Below are positions 42,366 to 52,149 of a stretch of 64,000 bases of DNA, one piece after another (the first letter of the stretch is position 1; every line of letters begins with the position of its first letter). Made by a program: the position numbers and the translations under genes. The stretch covers positions 43,139 through 107,138 of the forward strand of contig CAIKNP010000019.1 of NCBI GenBank assembly GCA_903828785.1. Reading direction: 5' to 3'. This DNA is from an uncultured Actinomycetes bacterium. GTDB lineage: Bacteria > Actinomycetota > Acidimicrobiia > Acidimicrobiales > RAAP-2. The notes under the pieces were generated by a model, which did not search any database, was not told the origin of the DNA, and saw only the letters and a program-made list of their open reading frames with translations.

Positions 42366-44173
42366 GTGATTCCCGCTTCCGAAGCCGCGTCCCAGCATCG
42401 TCGTCCGTCGCTTCGCGATGTCGTGGTGCGCTACCAGGTCGCCCTCTATTTCGCCCTGTTCGGCTACGGGGCGTTCGTGTCCTACCTGCCCGTCGCTCCC
42501 TGGAGCTCGACCACCGTGCCCACTTCAGGCGTGACACTGTCCTACCCCGGTAATGACTCCACGGTCATCGCGTGGTTCCTGCAAATCTTTAGCTATAACG
42601 TCACCCACGGACTCAATCCGCTGTTTACCGATCGACTGAACCTACCCTTCGGTTTGCACCTGGCGAACGTCACGGCCGTGCCCTTGCTCGCCTTCCTTTC
42701 CTTGCCCATTACGGCGACGTGGGGAGCCTTCGCTAGCCTCAACCTCCTGGTGCGATTGAGTTTCCTGCTCACCGCCTGGTCGATGTACTGGGTAATTCGT
42801 CACTGGACGCGGCCCGCGGTGGCCTTCGTCGCGGGGGTGATCGTGGGTTTTGGGCCCTTCGTAGTGAGTCAAAGCACCTTGCACCTCAACCTGGCCTTCC
42901 AGGCCCTGGTCCCGCTGATCTGTTACGCCGCCTACCGCCTCTTCGTGCTCCGTGAGGGTCCTCCCTGGCGATCAGGTCTCTACCTCGGTTGGCCTGCGCG
43001 GGTGAGTACCTCATTTCACCCGAAATTCTGGCCCTCACGGTCGTCGTCCTCGCACTGGCTCTCGCCGGCTACGCCGTTGCGGCGTGGCGAGAACTACGGG
43101 CGTCGATTTCCTATCTGTGGCGGGCGCTTGTCGTAGTGGTGAGCTCTTTTCTCCTGGTCACCGGCTACTGGCTCTACCTCTTCTTATTCGCCACCGTTCA
43201 TTACACCGGCAACATTGGTCCCTTTCAAGGCTTTCGCAGTGACGCCCTCGGCGCCTTGCTCCCCACCGGCAGCGTCCTCTTGACGAGCGCGCATCTTTCC
43301 GCCATGACGAGTCTCTTCGTCGGGGGAAACTACACGGAAAATTCCCAGTACCTGGGCCTGCCACTGATCGCCGCCGTCGTGTACTTTGCTTGGCGCTTCC
43401 GTCGAAATCGCTTGCTGGTGAGTCTGGGGTCGATTGGTGCACTGAGTTACCTCTTGTCAATGGGCGACCGGCTAACGGTTGACGGACACAGTTTCGCGCT
43501 GCCCCTGCCCGAAACCTTGCTCGCCAAGCTGCCCCTGCTTTCGGCCACCGTACCGGCTCGTTACGCGTCGCTCACTATCGTGTTCTTCGCCGCAGCCTTC
43601 GCCCTGGGTGTAGAAGCGTTTCTCGCAAGCCCCCGAACGGCGTTAGCAGCGAAAAACGCCAAACTACGCATTACCGCCCTGGTGCTGCTCGTGCTTGCGG
43701 TGTTGCTTCCGGCCTTCCCCCTCGCCTCGTTTAGCTTTTCCCCGCCCGCTGGTGTGCGGGCCGCCATTGCGGCTATCCCCAATGGAACGAGGCTCCTGAC
43801 CTACCCCTACCCAACCTCCTACGCCACCGAGGCGATGAATTGGCAAATCGAAGCCAACATGAAGTTCGCCCTGCCCACCGGCTACTACTCCCCCGCGTAT
43901 CCATCCAAGTTGAGTCCCCTGTGGGTGCAGGAGGGTTTTATGGAGGCCCAACTCTCGGCGGAACCGTGGAAACCCATTCTCCATCTGCCCAAGCACCCCG
44001 AACGACTACTGCGCCAGTACGTACGCAATTACCACATTGGCGCCATATTGATTGACAAAGTGGGGCTGAACCCCGAGGCCATCGAGAGTCTCATCACCTC
44101 GGCCTACGGCGCGCCAACTCATCGGTTTGGCCCCGACGTGGACGAGTGGATTTTCCCGAAGGCGGCCCAGTAG
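42366..44173 (+). pseudogene. Polytopic membrane protein, GT-C-like, with a -1 frameshift
   Basis: From a GTG at 42366 the frame encodes about 208 residues of membrane protein (GNDSTVIAWFLQIFSYNVTHGLNPLFTD, then several helices) up to RSGLYLG, then turns to junk. A second frame continues the same kind of protein from LACAGEYLISPEIL at about 42990 to a TAG at 44173. Inserting one T in the run at 42989-42990 (GGTTGG to GGTTTGG) joins them into one protein of about 600 residues and 11-13 helices. The layout, with an N-terminal acidic loop and a long C-terminal soluble part, recalls GT-C-type glycosyltransferases, but no family is certain. True mutation or sequencing error cannot be told apart. 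Confidence 0.75.
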
Positions 44174-44179
44174 GGCGAC

Positions 44180-45841
44180 TTAGAGTACGACGACCGCGAC
44201 CAGTAACACGGGTTGACGTCGATATTTCTGGCCCAGCAAGCGCCCAGCGGCCCGCTGCGCCACTTTTGCCAGTGCGTCGCTGTCTCGCTCGCCACCGCGC
44301 AGCGACTCGAGAAGGGCATCGCGCACTACGGCAGTGACCGCTTCGACGACGCCGCGGTCGTGGTCGCCCTCGAACCAGCCTCGAGTGGTTACCTTGACCG
44401 GGTGCGCCAAATTCCCCGCGACCGCGTCGACGCCGGCGGAAATCTGCACCACACCGTATTCGGCCAACATGCGTCGTTCTTCGAGGGGGCGTTCGTCGAG
44501 GTCACCGGCGGAACCGTCAATGTAATGAAAGCCCGCGGGAACCTGGCCCGCCCGTCGTATGCCGGAAGCCGTCACTTCAACCTGGTCCCCGTCTTCGCAA
44601 ATGATGATGTGATCGTCGGCGAGTCCCATGGAAGCCGCCAAATCCGCGTGGTGGCGCAAGTGTCGATATTCACCGTGCACGGGGACGAAATTCTTCGGTC
44701 GCAGCAATTGGTGCACGGTGCGCAATTCGCCTTGGCGAGCGTGCCCCGAGGCGTGCACCGGCTCGTGTCCCGAGTGAATAACTTCCGTTCCCGCCCGGTG
44801 CAGGTCGTCAATGACCCGTCCCACCGACCACTCGTTCCCGGGGATGGGGTGCGAACTCAAGATAATCGTGTCCTCGGGACCAACGGAGAAGTTTCGGGCG
44901 TCACCGCGCGACAACTTCGACAGGGCCGCCAGGGGCTCACCCTGCGACCCGGTGCAAATCACGCAGACCTCGCCGGGGGCGTATCGGCCGACGTTTTCGA
45001 TATCGATGAAGTCGGCACTGTCCACGTGGAGGAGATTGAGTTTGCGCGCCAACTTCACGTTGGCCTCCATGGACCGACCCATGAGGGCGACTTTTCGATT
45101 CTGTTCGAGAGCGACGTCGATAATCTGCTGCACCCGGTGGATGTGACTGGCGAAACAGGCCACCACCATTCGTCGATTCGGGCGTTCGAGGAAGAGACGC
45201 CGCAGGGCGCCCCCGACGCTCTTCTCCGAGGGCGTAAAGCCGGGTTCTTCGGCGTTGGTCGAGTCGCACAGCAGCAGGGCCACCCCTTCGTCCCCCAAGG
45301 CGGCCAAACGAGCCACGTCGGTGCGCCGACCATCAATCGGCGTAAGGTCGAGCTTGAAGTCACCGCTGTGCACGACGATGCCGACGCTGGTGTGGAAGGC
45401 AATCGCCATGGCGCTGGGCACCGAGTGCGTTACGGGGATAAATTCCACCTCGAAGGGGCCGATCTTGCGGCGCTCGCCGTCACTCACTTCGATGAATTCG
45501 AGGTTGCGCCCCACCTTGGATTCACTCAAGCGGTGCCGGGCGAAGCCGAGGGTGAGTGAGGATCCGTAGATGGGAACATTCAGGTCCCGGACTAAGTACT
45601 GCAAGGCGCCCGTGTGATCCTCGTGTCCGTGGGTCAGGACAATGCCATCAACCTTGTCCTTGCGCTCGAGGAGCCAGCGAAAGTCCGGCAGAATGATGTC
45701 CACCCCGTACATGTTGGGCTCGGGGAACATTAGTCCCGCGTCCACCACGACCAGACGGCCATTTTGCTCGATCACGGCGCAGTTTCGACCAATTTCTCCC
45801 AGACCGCCGAGGAAGGTTACCTTGATCGACGGTTCAGCCAC
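44180..45841 (-). CDS. rnj: Ribonuclease J
   Basis: 553 residues from a GTG at 45841 overlapping the end of dapA by 8 nt; the longer frame runs through dapA. Metallo-beta-lactamase/beta-CASP enzyme with KVTFLGGLGEIGRN, HGHEDH (71-76), SVPSAMAIAFHT, the beta-CASP part CDSTNAEEPG, CTGSQGEPLAAL and SGHARQGEL. It provides 5'-3' exo- and endoribonuclease activity in rRNA maturation and mRNA decay. The pairing with dapA in one transcript is common in actinobacteria. Confidence 0.95.
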   Translation of the reverse strand: MAEPSIKVTFLGGLGEIGRNCAVIEQNGRLVVVDAGLMFPEPNMYGVDIILPDFRWLLERKDKVDGIVLTHGHEDHTGALQYLVRDLNVPIYGSSLTLGFARHRLSESKVGRNLEFIEVSDGERRKIGPFEVEFIPVTHSVPSAMAIAFHTSVGIVVHSGDFKLDLTPIDGRRTDVARLAALGDEGVALLLCDSTNAEEPGFTPSEKSVGGALRRLFLERPNRRMVVACFASHIHRVQQIIDVALEQNRKVALMGRSMEANVKLARKLNLLHVDSADFIDIENVGRYAPGEVCVICTGSQGEPLAALSKLSRGDARNFSVGPEDTIILSSHPIPGNEWSVGRVIDDLHRAGTEVIHSGHEPVHASGHARQGELRTVHQLLRPKNFVPVHGEYRHLRHHADLAASMGLADDHIIICEDGDQVEVTASGIRRAGQVPAGFHYIDGSAGDLDERPLEERRMLAEYGVVQISAGVDAVAGNLAHPVKVTTRGWFEGDHDRGVVEAVTAVVRDALLESLRGGERDSDALAKVAQRAAGRLLGQKYRRQPVLLVAVVVL

Positions 45842-46730
45842 GGGCGGCCAAGAGTTCACGAACAATCGTGTGCGCCTGCGTGTCGATGACGTCGTCACTC
45901 GGCGTGTGAGGCAGACGACACTGTCCCACGGCGAGCCCGAGAGCGCGCATCGCCGCTTTAGCGGGCACGGGATTGGGGTAGGCCTCAGTGGACGCAAAGG
46001 CGCACGACGGCGCCAGTAAGGAATTCAGGGAGCGGGCCCGGTCCCAGTCGCCCGCGTGGGCCGCGACAATCATCGCGGCAAACTCATCACCGGCCCAGTG
46101 CGCGGCCACGGACACCAGCCCCGTGGCGCCAATGGCGAGAAAGGGAAGAGTGAGCGCATCGTCTCCACTGTAGAGGTCGAAGCCCTCACCCAGGGTGGCG
46201 CGCACCGTGGCGGCGGCCGGCAAATCTCCCGAGGCGTCCTTCAGGGCGACGACGTTGGCGTTTTCTTCAACGACCGCAATGGTCGTAGAGGCGGCAATCT
46301 TTCGACCCGTGCGCGACGGAATGTCGTACAGCATCACCGGCAGGTTGGTCGCGCGGGCCACCGCCGTGAGATGCGCCGCGACGCCGCTCTGTGAGGGACG
46401 CGTGTAGGACGGCGTCGTGGCCAAAATACCGGCGACGCCCAATGCCGAAGCTTCCCGAGTCAAGGCCTGCGAGTGAGCAGTGTCGGCGCCCGAGGTACCC
46501 GCGACCACCGGGACCGTGACCACTTCGGCAACGGCGGCGAAAAGAGATAGCTTTTCCTCGTCACTCAGGGCACTGCCCTCGCCAGTTGATCCGGCCAAGA
46601 CGAGAGCGTCACTGCCGTGGTCCACCAAGTAACGAGCCAGCGACGCCGCGGCATCGAGGTCCAGGGCGCCTTCGACGTCGAACGGCGTAACCATAGCGGT
46701 TAAGACGAAGCCGAAGCGGGGAGCACGCAC
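45834..46730 (-). CDS. dapA: 4-hydroxy-tetrahydrodipicolinate synthase
   Basis: 298 residues from a GTG at 46730 with GAGGGGT just upstream. TIM barrel with GSTGEGSALSDEEK, Tyr135 (LYDIPSRTG) and the Schiff-base Lys164 (VALKDASG). It condenses aspartate semialdehyde with pyruvate, the committed step toward DAP and lysine. dapB lies 126 nt upstream on the same strand and rnj overlaps downstream. Confidence 0.94.
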   Translation of the reverse strand: MRAPRFGFVLTAMVTPFDVEGALDLDAAASLARYLVDHGSDALVLAGSTGEGSALSDEEKLSLFAAVAEVVTVPVVAGTSGADTAHSQALTREASALGVAGILATTPSYTRPSQSGVAAHLTAVARATNLPVMLYDIPSRTGRKIAASTTIAVVEENANVVALKDASGDLPAAATVRATLGEGFDLYSGDDALTLPFLAIGATGLVSVAAHWAGDEFAAMIVAAHAGDWDRARSLNSLLAPSCAFASTEAYPNPVPAKAAMRALGLAVGQCRLPHTPSDDVIDTQAHTIVRELLAARG

Positions 46731-46856
46731 CCCTCAAAACTACCAGTCCGCCCGTCGCGCGATAGTCGGGTAGCGCGCCGCCTACGAGATTCATCAAACG
46801 GGCACGCTGGCCAGTTACGCAATGGCGGGACGCCGCCCTTCGCCGGTCTCGCGCGA

Positions 46857-47621
46857 CTACAGCAGGTCGTCGATGCCGAAATGAAAGCCGGTGTGGGTGG
46901 TCGCGTGTTCGAGGGCCAGGGCGACGCCACCGACGAAACTACGCCGATCGTACGAGTCGTGGCGTATGGTCAAGCCCTCCCCCGTCGAGCCCAGGAGCAC
47001 TTCTTGGTGCGCCAAGAGTCCGGGCAGGCGAACGGAGTGAATGCGCACACCGTCACCCGCATCAGCGCCTCGAGCCCCCTCCAGGCTGAAGCGTTCGGTG
47101 GGTTCGGGGGGCGTCACGCGTCCGGCCGCGGCGCGGGCGGCCCGAATACGTTCGGCCGACGCCATCGCCGTACCCGACGGAGCGTCAACCTTCCGGTCGT
47201 GGTGCAGTTCAACAATTTCGACACGCTCAAAGTAGGGTGCCGCCATGGCGGCGAAGCGCTCTGACAAGACCGCACCTATGGAGAAATTTGCGGCCAAGAT
47301 GACGCCCACGTGCTCGCCAGCGGCCTCCACGGCAATTCGTTGCTGCGCACTCAGACCCGTCGCCCCAATAACCAGCGCCACGTGGTGGTCGGCGCACCAG
47401 GCGGCCGTGGCGACGACCGTATCGGGAGTGGAGAAGTCGACAACGGCGTCGAGTTCCCTCGCTAACTCCTGCACGCTCGTAAGGTGCTGGGCTCCAAAGC
47501 AGTCGCGAGGCTCGTTCGGGTCAACGAGGGCTACCACTGTCATATCTGGACGCTCACCGAGACATTCGGCCATGATTTGGCCCATGCGGCCAGCACCACC
47601 GACAATCGCAATGCGTAACAC
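46857..47621 (-). CDS. dapB: 4-hydroxy-tetrahydrodipicolinate reductase
   Basis: 254 residues from a GTG at 47621. Rossmann motif VGGAGRMG (7-14), the active-site section ELHHDRKVDAPSGTA and a C-terminal RHDSYDRRSFVGGVALA. It reduces the DapA product with NAD(P)H. It starts 2 nt after the MFS pump gene, so the two are probably co-transcribed. Confidence 0.95.
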   Translation of the reverse strand: MLRIAIVGGAGRMGQIMAECLGERPDMTVVALVDPNEPRDCFGAQHLTSVQELARELDAVVDFSTPDTVVATAAWCADHHVALVIGATGLSAQQRIAVEAAGEHVGVILAANFSIGAVLSERFAAMAAPYFERVEIVELHHDRKVDAPSGTAMASAERIRAARAAAGRVTPPEPTERFSLEGARGADAGDGVRIHSVRLPGLLAHQEVLLGSTGEGLTIRHDSYDRRSFVGGVALALEHATTHTGFHFGIDDLL

Positions 47622-47623
47622 GA

Positions 47624-49135
47624 CTAGTGAACCGCGACGCTTCCCTGGTCGTGCTGACCCAGGTGGTGCCGGTCAATATTCACCATAAAGAAGAAGGTCG
47701 CCGACGCCAGCAACATGATCACCGCACCGAAGCGGAAGGCTTGGTCGTAACCGTGGACGTTCTTGGCGGCCATGCTGTACAGCGCGAAGCTCTTATCGGA
47801 CATGTGCATTGACATCGCTGTTCCGACGACGGCAAACGACGAGGCGGTGGACACGACGATGGTTTGCTGAATCGCCGTACCGAAGGATCCACCGAGCTGC
47901 TGGGCGGTGTTCAGCACCGCCGAAGCGGCACCGGTGTCTTGTCCGGCCACGTTGAACAAAGCCGTCGACGCCAGTGACACGAAGGTGAGTCCAAGGCCAA
48001 TCGAGATGATGAGCAGCGATGGCAGAACACCCGAAACGTAGGCCGTTTCCGGCTTGAGATTCGACAAAATGAAGAAGCCAATGGCGGCAATGAAAGTACC
48101 GGCGGTGGCCAAGGGGCGGGGGCCGAACTTCGGCAACAGGGCCGAGGTCAGTCCGGCGGAGAAAATCACACCCATCGAAAACGGCAAAAAGAGCAGACCT
48201 GATTTGACCGCCGAGAACTGGTGGATGTTCTGAAAGTAAAAGGTCATCCACAAGAACATGCCAAAGAGCGCCGTAGCGACGAGTACCTGCGTCAAAAATG
48301 CCCCACCACGGACGCGGTCAGCCAGGATACGCATAGGCAAGAGTGGCTGCTTTGACCGACTCTCGAGGAAAAAGAAGAGGGCCAACAGAGCGGCACCCAG
48401 CGCCATAAAGGGCCACGCGGAACCGGCTCCCCAACCATATTTGGCGGCCTGTGATACGCCAAAAACCACGCTGATCATGCCGAAGGTTGCCGTCAAGGCG
48501 CCCGGCACGTCGTAGTGAGGGTGACCTTCAACACGCGACTCTTTGACGTTCGGGATCGCCAAGCCGTAGGCCAGCAAGGCCATCGGCGTATTGACAAACA
48601 TGCACCAACGCCACGACACGTACTGCGTCAAGAGTCCGCCAGCGATAAGGCCAATGGCGGCTCCGACGCCCGAGAGCGCACCGTAGACGCCGAAGGCCTT
48701 GGCGCGCTCCTTGGAATCAGTGAAGGTCACCGAAATGAGCGAAAGGGCGGCTGGGGCGAGCAGAGCACCGAAACAACCCTGCAGGGCCCGAGCCCCGAAG
48801 AGCATTTGCTGATTAACGGCGAAGCCACCGAGCAAGGAAGCCGCGGCGAAACCGAGAAGACCAATGAGGAAGGCTTTCTTTCGGCCCATGTAGTCGCCGA
48901 TACGACCACCGAGCAGTAAGAAGCCGCCGAAGGTCAAGGTGTAAGCGGTAACGGTCCACTGGTAGTTCTTGGAGGAAATTGCGAGGGTCGCGGCGGCGTG
49001 CGGCAAGGCGATATTGATAATTGAGGAGTCGAGAATCACCATGAGCTGGGCGATGGCGATGACCACCAAGGCAAACCAGCGACGAGGATCGAGGACGTCA
49101 GCATGTTGCACGTTATTAATTGGCATGTTAGTCAT
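47624..49135 (-). CDS. MFS transporter, DHA2 (EmrB/QacA) family
   Basis: 503 residues with about 14 hydrophobic helices. Motif C-like and DHA2-type wording: IAQLMVILDSSIINIALPHAAATL (with D in helix 1), GGRIGDYMGRKK (motif A) and a tail after AAKNVHGYDQAFRFG. These proton-driven pumps export drugs or other amphipathic compounds. Substrate unknown. The start at 49135 has GAGGAG upstream. It follows pnp after a strong hairpin and is directly joined to dapB. Confidence 0.9.
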   Translation of the reverse strand: MTNMPINNVQHADVLDPRRWFALVVIAIAQLMVILDSSIINIALPHAAATLAISSKNYQWTVTAYTLTFGGFLLLGGRIGDYMGRKKAFLIGLLGFAAASLLGGFAVNQQMLFGARALQGCFGALLAPAALSLISVTFTDSKERAKAFGVYGALSGVGAAIGLIAGGLLTQYVSWRWCMFVNTPMALLAYGLAIPNVKESRVEGHPHYDVPGALTATFGMISVVFGVSQAAKYGWGAGSAWPFMALGAALLALFFFLESRSKQPLLPMRILADRVRGGAFLTQVLVATALFGMFLWMTFYFQNIHQFSAVKSGLLFLPFSMGVIFSAGLTSALLPKFGPRPLATAGTFIAAIGFFILSNLKPETAYVSGVLPSLLIISIGLGLTFVSLASTALFNVAGQDTGAASAVLNTAQQLGGSFGTAIQQTIVVSTASSFAVVGTAMSMHMSDKSFALYSMAAKNVHGYDQAFRFGAVIMLLASATFFFMVNIDRHHLGQHDQGSVAVH

Positions 49136-49202
49136 GCAGACTCCTCATTATCGCACTGACCTAAGGCTAGTGCTACGAACGTAGTATCAAGGCGCAGTAA
49201 GG

Positions 49203-49240
49203 CACGTACCTGCCCTTGCCGTAGCACGGGCAGGTACGTG
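49203..49240 (-). terminator. Hairpin terminator after pnp
   Basis: CACGTACCTGCCC (49203-49215) pairs perfectly with GGGCAGGTACGTG (49228-49240), 13 bp with a 12-nt loop, 9 nt after the pnp stop. The downstream T-tract is weak, so termination may be partial. Confidence 0.7.
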
Positions 49241-49248
49241 AATACTGT

Positions 49249-51675
49249 TTAGCGGCGACGAGGGCGGCGGTCGCGTCGACCACCGTCAGCGTTGTCGTTG
49301 AAGCCGGGGCCGGCGGGACCGAGGTCCCCAATTTCACCGGCCAACTCCGCTTCAAAGGCAGCTTCGAAGCTCGAGACGGGGGCTGCGGCGGCGGGACGCT
49401 CGGCGCGCTCGCGAGGAGCGCGCTCTTCGCGGGGACCACGAGCTTCGCGCGGGCGCTCGTCGCGGGGTTCGTCGCTCTCGACACTGGCGTACTCGCCCGC
49501 CAGGGAGAGAGACACCTTGCCCTGGGGGTCAATGTCATCGACCTTGACCTCAATGGCCTGACCGAGTTCAACGACGTCAGAAACCTCGCCGATGCGCTTT
49601 CCGCCGTTGAGCGGCGACATCTTCGAGATGTGCAAGAGGCCGTCACGGCCGGGCAAGATACTCACGAAGGCACCGAACTTCGCAATGTTGACGATGCGAC
49701 CCTGGTACACGGCACCAACTTCGGCAGTGGGTGGGTCCAGAATCAACGAGATGCGACGCTTGGCCTCTTCCACGGCACGGCCGTCGACGGCACCAATGGT
49801 CACGGTACCAACGACACCATCGTCGTCGACCGTGATTTCGGCACCCGTCTCCTGCTGCAGCGTGTTGATGACCTTGCCCTTTGGCCCGATGACCTCACCA
49901 ATCTTGTCGATGGGAATTTCAATCGAGATGAGCTTGGGCGCCACGGCGGCCACTTCGGCGCGGGGTTCGGCAATCGCGTCGGTGATGACCTTCAGGATTG
50001 TCATACGCGCGTCCTTCGCCTGCATCAGCGCCTTAGCCAATACGTCGGCGGGCAGGCCGTCGATCTTGGTGTCGAGCTGCAAGGCCGTAACGGCGTCTGC
50101 CGTACCGGCTACCTTGAAGTCCATGTCACCGAAAGCGTCTTCCGCTCCCAGAATGTCGGTAAGAGTCGAGTAGACGCCGTTTTCGTAGATAAGACCCATG
50201 GCGATACCGGCCACGGGAGCCTTAATGGGTACGCCCGCCGCCATCAGCGAAAGGGTGGAACCGCAGACCGAGGCCATGGAAGTGGAACCGTTGGACTGCA
50301 GGACGTCAGAAACAACCCGCAGGGTGTAGGGGAAATCGGCCTCGGAAGGCAGAACGGGTACGAGGGCCCGCTCGGCCAACATTCCGTGACCTACTTCGCG
50401 ACGCTTAGGGGCCCCTACTCGACCAGTCTCACCTACTGAGTAGGGAGGGAAGTTGTAGTGGTGCATGTAGCGACGGGTCTGGTCAGGGGTGATCGTGTCG
50501 ATCATCTGCTTCATTCGAGGCATACCCAAAGTGGTCACGTTGACGACCTGGGTTTCGCCGCGCTGGAAGAAAGCCGAACCGTGGGTCATGGGGAATAAGT
50601 CGACCGCCGCTTCGAGGGGCCGGATGTCGGCGTTGCCGCGTCCATCGATGCGCACGCCTTCGCTCACGATACGCTCGCGCACAATCTTCTTGGTTACGGC
50701 CTTGATGGCTCCCTTGACTTCACCCATGCGGTCAGCGAATTCACTGAGCTGGGCGACAATCTCGGCACCGGCGGCACTGAGGGCGTTGGCGCGCTCCGTC
50801 TTCGCCTGGTGGGCGTTGGCGGCCGAGAGGGCTTCGTAACCCACTTCGCTCACGCGGGCGTACACGTCGTCGCTGTAGTCGGTGAAGATCTGGTAGTCAA
50901 TCGTCTTGATTTCACCCCGAGAGGCCGTGAACTCACGCACCAACTCACGCTGCAAGTTGATGGACTCACGGATCCACAACTTCGAGGCTTCGAGGCCAGC
51001 GGCCAGTACTTCTTCCGTTACCTTCGGTGCACCGTCGGCGTACTTCTCGAAACTTCCTTCGGTTCCCCCGGCTTCAACCATCATGATGGCGATGTCGGAC
51101 TCGACGGACTTCTCGAGGGCGCGACCGGCGACCACGAGCTCGAAGACGGCGGCGTCACGCTCGGCGAAAGTGGGCTGCGGAATCCATTCCCCATCAGTCG
51201 TGTAGGACAGGCGAACAGCACCAATAGGGCCGTCAAAGGGGATGCCCGAGATCATCAGCGCGGCCGAAGCGGCGTTGATGGCCAAGATGTCGTGCGGGTT
51301 CTCCTGGTCGGCGCTGAAAATGGTACCCACGACCTGGACCTCGTTGCGGAAACCCTCCGGGAAGGACGGGCGCAGGGGGCGGTCGATGAGTCGGCAGATC
51401 AGCACGGCCTGGTCGGAGAGCTTGCCCTCGCGGCGAAAGAAGGATCCGGGGATCTTTCCAGCGGCGTAGGCGCGCTCTTCGATGTCCACCGTCAACGGGA
51501 AGAAATCGATGCCCTCTCGGACAGTGCGGGCAGCGGCGACCGTAGCGAGCATCACGGTGTTACCGATTTGCGCGACGACGGCTCCGTCAGCGAGTTGGGC
51601 GAGACGACCAGCCTCAAATGAGAGGGTCTTGTCTGTGCCCGTGATGGGACTTGATACGCGAATTGCGTCAGTCAT
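49249..51675 (-). CDS. pnp: Polyribonucleotide nucleotidyltransferase (PNPase)
   Basis: 808 residues. Two RNase PH-like domains (ITGTDKTLSFEAGRLAQLADGA.. and SDVLQSNGSTSMASVCGSTLSL), a KH domain (IPIDKIGEVIGPKGKVINTLQ) and an S1 domain (GAVYQGRIVNIAKFGAFVSIL), then a charged Arg/Glu-rich tail of about 80 residues with a C-terminal RRDRRPRRR. It degrades RNA 3' to 5' with phosphate and is a core decay enzyme. It follows rpsO after a leader with hairpins; AAGGAG precedes the ATG. Confidence 0.96.
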   Translation of the reverse strand: MTDAIRVSSPITGTDKTLSFEAGRLAQLADGAVVAQIGNTVMLATVAAARTVREGIDFFPLTVDIEERAYAAGKIPGSFFRREGKLSDQAVLICRLIDRPLRPSFPEGFRNEVQVVGTIFSADQENPHDILAINAASAALMISGIPFDGPIGAVRLSYTTDGEWIPQPTFAERDAAVFELVVAGRALEKSVESDIAIMMVEAGGTEGSFEKYADGAPKVTEEVLAAGLEASKLWIRESINLQRELVREFTASRGEIKTIDYQIFTDYSDDVYARVSEVGYEALSAANAHQAKTERANALSAAGAEIVAQLSEFADRMGEVKGAIKAVTKKIVRERIVSEGVRIDGRGNADIRPLEAAVDLFPMTHGSAFFQRGETQVVNVTTLGMPRMKQMIDTITPDQTRRYMHHYNFPPYSVGETGRVGAPKRREVGHGMLAERALVPVLPSEADFPYTLRVVSDVLQSNGSTSMASVCGSTLSLMAAGVPIKAPVAGIAMGLIYENGVYSTLTDILGAEDAFGDMDFKVAGTADAVTALQLDTKIDGLPADVLAKALMQAKDARMTILKVITDAIAEPRAEVAAVAPKLISIEIPIDKIGEVIGPKGKVINTLQQETGAEITVDDDGVVGTVTIGAVDGRAVEEAKRRISLILDPPTAEVGAVYQGRIVNIAKFGAFVSILPGRDGLLHISKMSPLNGGKRIGEVSDVVELGQAIEVKVDDIDPQGKVSLSLAGEYASVESDEPRDERPREARGPREERAPRERAERPAAAAPVSSFEAAFEAELAGEIGDLGPAGPGFNDNADGGRRDRRPRRR

Positions 51676-51718
51676 GGTTATGGCTCCTTGTAGCAGTTAG
51701 CAACATTCCGCCCGGATC

Positions 51719-51803
51719 CCAGTGAACAACTATCGCCGAATGCGATTGTCCTCCACTGGCCTCCGAGGGCTCGGATATGTTGGCGCGTCGACGGCGTCGA
51801 CGC
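51719..51803 (-). promoter_or_regulatory. Structured rpsO-pnp intergenic leader
   Basis: Three stem-loops fill the gap between rpsO and pnp. GCGTCGAC/GTCGACGC (51785-51792/51796-51803) lies just after the rpsO stop; TCCGA/TCGGA (51762-51775) follows; then an outer stem CCAGTG/CACTGG (51719-51724/51754-51759) encloses ATCGC/GCGAT (51732-51736/51742-51746). In E. coli this region holds a terminator and an RNase III site for pnp autoregulation; a similar role is plausible here. Confidence 0.55.
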
Positions 51804-51808
51804 TGTGG

Positions 51809-52066
51809 CTAGCGACGAATGCCGAGTCGACCGATCAGGGCGCGGTAACGCTCCACGTCGTCACGCTGGACGTAGTCCAGCAAACGACGGCGTTGGCCGA
51901 TGAGCTTCATCAGGCCACGGCGGGTGTGGTGATCACCCTTGTGTACCTTGAGGTGCTCGGTGAGGTGGGAGATCCGGTCTGTCAAAATCGCGATCTGGAC
52001 CTCGGGCGAACCGGTGTCTGTCTCGTGATGCTGGTAGTCCTTGATGATCTGCTGCTTCTCAGCCAT
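51809..52066 (-). CDS. rpsO: 30S ribosomal protein S15
   Basis: 85 residues, standard for S15. Wording [37 protein letters not shown] and [24 protein letters not shown] is diagnostic. It binds 16S rRNA at the three-way junction of the central domain. It lies between ribF and pnp, the usual actinobacterial order; a small inverted repeat (GTCAGC/GCTGAC, 52128-52142) sits in its leader and could be autoregulatory, but this is weak. Confidence 0.97.
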   Translation of the reverse strand: MAEKQQIIKDYQHHETDTGSPEVQIAILTDRISHLTEHLKVHKGDHHTRRGLMKLIGQRRRLLDYVQRDDVERYRALIGRLGIRR

Positions 52067-52149
52067 AACGTTTGTGCCTTATGAGTCGGGGGTCCCGTTG
52101 CAAGTCGCCTACGTGACGACCCACAGAGTCAGCGTCGCTGACCGAAGTT

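Noticed and set aside
44213..45559. A 448-codon open frame on the plus strand opposite rnj
   Set aside because: It is antisense to a well-defined RNase J with all motifs. GC-rich codon use produces long mirror frames; no family feature or ribosome binding site supports it.
50809..51621. A 270-codon open frame opposite pnp
   Set aside because: Antisense shadow of the first PNPase domain with no recognisable motif.
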